The translations under genes were made by a program, and so were the position numbers. Shown one piece after another: positions 60,144 to 64,000 of a stretch of 64,000 nt of DNA. How positions within the stretch are numbered: the first letter of the stretch is position 1; each line of letters opens with the position of its first letter. Under the pieces are notes generated by a model. That model was not told the origin of the DNA, ran no database searches, and saw only the letters and a list, made by a program, of their open reading frames with translations. Source of the DNA: Sphagnum magellanicum (lineage: Eukaryota > Streptophyta > Sphagnopsida > Sphagnales > Sphagnaceae); the NCBI GenBank assembly GCA_021904315.1, contig CM038923.1, positions 10,236,038 to 10,300,037 on the forward strand. Reading direction: 5' to 3'.

Positions 60144-62280
60144 ACTGCGAAGGAGGGAAGAGTATCCACAAAGCTTTTGTCGCTCCACCCAACAAGACAG
60201 TCAGCTCTGTATAAAAATGGAGAAGAGTATCTGCCAGTTCTTGATTATAGCAGCAAAACTACAAGTCAACCTGATGGTTTGAGCCACTGGGAAAGAATCG
60301 CTGCCACTGCCCAATTACCTCAAAACAAGTTGCTGAAAAAACCATGAGACAGAACATAAGATAACATATCACTCACATTTTCAAACAGCATCCTGTCAAC
60401 TACTAAACCTGAAGACTTCTAAAATGTGCATCACACCTGTGTATTAGCCCAAATTGCATCCCCGTTAGTACAACATCTCAGGCAAAACAAAGTTCTCATA
60501 TCTACTGTCACAAACTTTGCAACAGTTTCTTCTTCTTCAATCTCTGGAAAGTATTGGCAACCCGGCACTTGAGACTCGGCATAAATTTTAAGACTGTTGT
60601 TGCAATCAAGAGAATAGCATTAGTTGCATAAGGTCTAGATTCAATGACTGCTTCTAACAAAGATTTCATACAGAACCTGATCAATTGAATATTCGCATCT
60701 CAATTTTATGTTTCTTCTCTCTGAAGGGTGTTACAGGTCTATCAAGAAAAATGAAGATACATACACTTTGTATTTTGCTGTTCAAGGTTTGATGGATCTT
60801 GAAAATCAAATCAAGCACACCCAGAGAAACTCATTACAGCAACCCCCAAAAGCCTTCCAAACTTTTGAAGCAGATAGGAAGAAGGTGTGGACATGCTACA
60901 GCAGACCACCTGCAATCATACACTTGTGATGTTAATGTCACAATACTGAAGTGAGGAAAACAATTGAGAAAAGTCACCAAAGAGAAAGATACCCTATTCA
61001 TCAAAACCTATCAGTTTTGAAACTCAAACTCACAAGACAATGACAGTGCTCTAAACATAAAAGGAACTTGCAGATACCTAACCTTTAAGCAGAGACTACA
61101 AGAGGAGACAGAGAAGAACAAAGTTTGACCTTAGTATAAAGAGAAGATGAAAAGGAAATATCAAAATTTGTTGCAAGCTGCATCTTTGTTAGGAGATGAG
61201 AAAATACTCAGATCTTAGTTTAAATTTTGGGAAAAGAGTTGCAATCGGTAGAGTTTTACAAACACCAAATTCACCTGGTAGCTTTAAGGACCGATTTTTT
61301 TCTTCCACCAGAAGGTACATGAAACCAATGGGGACCAGGATGGCAAAGAAACTTGGGCACCAAACAGCAAACAAGGAAGAAGATATTAGGGGAGAGAGAA
61401 AATGCAAAAGTTTAACAACCACAAAGCTCCCTAAATGAGGATCACAATTAGGGAACTTTCAGCAGCAGAGAAGCTTACCAAGAATCCAGAGCCCCAAAGG
61501 AAACGGAGACCAGCCACACCCAAGGAAAAAAAAAGAAAAAATTAAGTCTTTGGAAAGCTTCTCACACAGATCCAATCTGTGGTTTCTCCCTTCTTTTTCC
61601 TTCACAAACAAAACACACACAACCCCATTTTTCAAGAATGCTAAAAACAGAGAGAGGGCAAAACAAGCTTAAAGGCAGAAAGTCTTTCAAGACCCCAACT
61701 CGCAAAAAGCTCCAAATTTCACAAGCTATGGCAGCAGCAGCAGTAGCGGTAGTGCCTTTCTGATAATCGCTTCCTCCTCAAGAGTTTTCTTTTTCCACCC
61801 GTGATCTTTTCCAACACCAACAAACTCACATTTCAAAGGAAGCAACTTTAAACTACTCAAAGTGTTTCTTCCTCCACCTCCTTTCCCTCACCATCACCAC
61901 CACCACCACACTTACCCCCAAAAATGCAGCTCAAAGCTTTGGCTCTTCAAGCCCTAAAGAGTGCACACCCGAAAGACCCAAATTTGCTTAACACCCACAA
62001 AGTACCTCAAAACTCCTCTGATGGTTCTTCGTTTCTCAAAGAAAACCACAGAGACACTAGTAGGGGGCACTGGGGTAAGTAAAGCCACTTCTTCTTCTTC
62101 TACCGAGAGACCCCAAGCGCGGCCTCCTAACGGACTTCAAAACTTTTATCACATCTTTTTAGAGAGAATAAGCATGGCGTCCCAGATCTTCAAATCTTCG
62201 TGAACAAAATCCCCGTCATCAGAAAACCATAGACAACATAATCTTGCCTTTGCTTGCTTCATCACTACCTACCTAGGCTC
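60144..62280 (-). promoter_or_regulatory. Probable ARF leader intron and 5' region
   Basis: There is no supportable protein-coding ORF. The strong acceptor at 60145 implies at least one leader intron in the ARF transcript. The right part contains a CAG/GCT trinucleotide run (about 61733-61745) and pyrimidine- or A-rich tracts. The upstream exon and transcription start were not determined. Confidence 0.4.
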
Positions 62281-62410
62281 TACAAGTAGGCAGAGGAGAA
62301 GGGGTGGGGGGTGGGGGGTGGGGGAGGGAGGGGGAAGGGGGGGGGTACCTAGTACTCTACCGTAGAGGGAGGGGGTGGAGTTGGGGGGGCACCGGGGGCG
62401 GGTTTGTGGG
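62280..62410 (+). repeat. G-rich tract with quadruplex potential
   Basis: About 130 bp dominated by runs of 4-10 G (GGGGTGGGGGGTGGGGGGTG and similar) on the plus strand, interrupted by GTACCTAGTACTCTACCG. The strand is opposite to ARF transcription. A further C-run plus (CT)n stretch follows at about 62546-62590, and another GGGGGGAGGGGGTGG run is at 62669-62683. Confidence 0.85.
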
Positions 62411-62545
62411 TTGGAATAAAGAAAGGAAAAAAAGACAAGCTTGAAGACAAAAAGGAGGACAAACTTGCATTGAATGGGTGAATAAAAAAGCGAACTTTGT
62501 AAGGATTTTTATTTTAGGTTATGTAGAAAAGGGCAAAGCTTTTAC

Positions 62546-62590
62546 CCCCCAACCCCCCCCCTCTCTCTGTCTCTCTCTCTCTCTCTTTCT
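62546..62590 (-). promoter_or_regulatory. GA/CT-repeat block, candidate ARF core promoter or leader
   Basis: On the ARF strand this reads as (GA)n followed by a G run, a composition common around plant transcription starts. It is about 2.5 kb from the start codon and would fit a start site followed by a leader intron. This is inference from composition only. Confidence 0.3.
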
Positions 62591-62910
62591 ACATAACGTC
62601 CCGTTCAAGCAGAATGGCTATATGTGTAGTAGTAGTAATAAGTAGCTGGTAGACTTCATCAAAAGATGGGGGGGAGGGGGTGGAGATGAACAACAAAGTT
62701 TGAAATTTCATCGAAAAAAGGAAAGAGGAAGATATTGAAAGAACAAAAGGTCACACAACAGAACCCCAGAACCTCTAGACACCAAATCTAAGAGAATATC
62801 TTTGTCCCTCTCTCCTTTTCTGCCCCATAGATTGAATGGATTGCCCTAAAAATAAACTAACCCCGCTGTTTGTTTGTTTTTTTTTTTGCTTTTGTTGTTG
62901 CTGTGGAGTG

Positions 62911-63470
62911 AGGAACTTATTTATTATCACATCTGTGCAGTACCCGTTCAAGAGTTAGAAATACATCCGAAGAAAGAAAATGAAATCTTGAGTAGGTATG
63001 TGTATCCAGCAGCGTATAGACTCTCCCTTTCTCACTCCCTGGAGGACTTATTAATCACATCTGATGTTCCGAGTCAAGCTAGCCTCAAAGCACGTTCTGG
63101 AAAAAAATGAAATCTAGAATATGTGTGCAGAAGGCAATCCCTTTTTTTCCTAAAGAGACTTATTATCACATCAGTAGTAGTCAAGATGGCCAAGAAGCGC
63201 ATCTGAAGAAAATGAAATCTGTAGTATGTGTATTGGCATATAAACGATAATCTCTTGTTTTGTGGAGGACTTGTTATCTCATCTGTAATCCATCAGTCAA
63301 GAGGTGCAAGCACATCTCAAGAAAATGGAAATCTGGAGTATATATATTGGCAGATAAATGAACACCTTGTTTAGTGGATGACTTATCATCACATCTGCAG
63401 TCAGTCCACAGTCAAGAGCTGCAAGCACATATGAAGAAAATGAATATCTGGAATATGTAGATCATCAATC
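62911..63470. repeat. Five-copy tandem array, unit about 112 bp
   Basis: Imperfect copies begin with GACTTATTATCACATCTG-like sequence at about 62913, 63045, 63157, 63268 and 63380, giving spacings of 132, 112, 111 and 112 bp. Each also carries 'AGTCAAGAGxTGCAAGCACAT' and 'GAAGAAAATGAAATCTGGAGTATGT'. Divergence between copies is moderate. The array lies upstream of the ARF gene. Confidence 0.85.
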
Positions 63471-63479
63471 TACATGGAT

Positions 63480-64000
63480 TTGACTTGCCTACCCTAATGG
63501 CAATTTTTGACAATTTTTAATGAGAGATCTCAAGAGGAGTCAAAGACTAATTGAGAAACTAAGCTTTCTTTCTACCCTTTCTTCACCCAAGACTCATGGC
63601 AGAGCTTTAGCAAGTATGTTTTTTTTTTTTTTTTTCCAAACTGCAATTCAAATCACAGATTCAGTCAAGATGAGAAAGTTTTGCAACGCAATGATTCTGT
63701 TCACGCCAACTAGTACTACATAAAGGCTTTGGGAGTCTTGACTTCTTCACAAGTTGATCATCCAATGCATGCAAACATATCAGGCACTGCATAAATAGCA
63801 ACAATCAAGAAAGACAGCAAGCCCAGAGATAGGATCTCAAATACGGCAAATTGTGCATATTAGCAAAGTAGTTAAGTTAATTTGTCTTTGAGGTTAACTG
63901 GTTATGTAAGGAATTCATGAGATTTATGTGATGTTAAGGGGGGGGTGTGGTTTATCCGTGCTGGTAAAGGTGACTAGTACTTTGTTATCTTCTTCTGGAG
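63480..64000. other. Right edge, no recognised gene
   Basis: A short plus-strand ORF at 63520-63723 is interrupted in composition by a T run (63620-63636) and has no recognised domain. Nothing else could be supported. Confidence 0.4.

Overview
This window looks like nuclear DNA of a land plant. It carries a class-C auxin response factor with a miR160-type complementary site, a plastid-type lipoyl synthase, a TCHQD-class glutathione transferase, a DREB2-type AP2 factor and an archaeal/eukaryotic-type prolyl-tRNA synthetase, all with spliceosomal GT..AG introns. About half of the window is AT-rich DNA filled with decayed DNA transposons of plant families. The species cannot be named from sequence alone. 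The long repeat-laden gaps and the transposon families fit a large-genome, perhaps seed-free, plant, but that is inference.

Layout. 0.6-1.9 kb: a small two-exon gene I do not recognise (+). 3.4-7.5 kb: lipoyl synthase (-), seven coding exons with a duplicated block in its large third intron. 8.2-9.1 kb: a decayed coding frame (+). 9.1-24.5 kb: no genes; a CCTA-like microsatellite, a 0.9 kb minisatellite, a pogo/Tigger relic (-), a MITE-like foldback and an 8 kb AT-rich desert. 24.5-27.9 kb: a PIF/Harbinger element bounded by TIRs and a TTA duplication, with a Myb-like ORF and a broken transposase in convergent orientation. 28-30.1 kb: the TCHQD-type GST (+). 30.7-34 kb: small foldbacks and exon-like scraps. 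34.5-45.1 kb: GC-richer repeat sequence, degenerate tandem arrays, two hAT relics in opposite orientation and a second MITE-like foldback. 45.4-47.8 kb: a microsatellite-rich leader and a divergent prolyl-tRNA synthetase-like gene (+). 53-54.7 kb: the DREB2-type gene (+). 56.9-60.0 kb: the ARF gene (-), followed on its 5' side by a G-rich and CT-rich leader or promoter region and a five-copy 112 bp tandem array up to 63.5 kb.

The host genes do not form a pathway cluster. They cover plastid cofactor synthesis (lipoyl), detoxification or redox chemistry (GST), translation (ProRS) and hormone or stress transcription control (ARF, DREB). The most unusual protein is the ProRS-like gene, in which the conserved Thr-Ser-His block of the proline pocket reads Thr-Val-Arg. 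No undescribed multi-gene system is evident. The best leads are this ProRS variant, the repeat arrays next to regulatory genes, the unassigned coding frames, and the foldbacks that could make small RNAs. All exon boundaries were inferred by eye from splice consensus, reading phase and family conservation.
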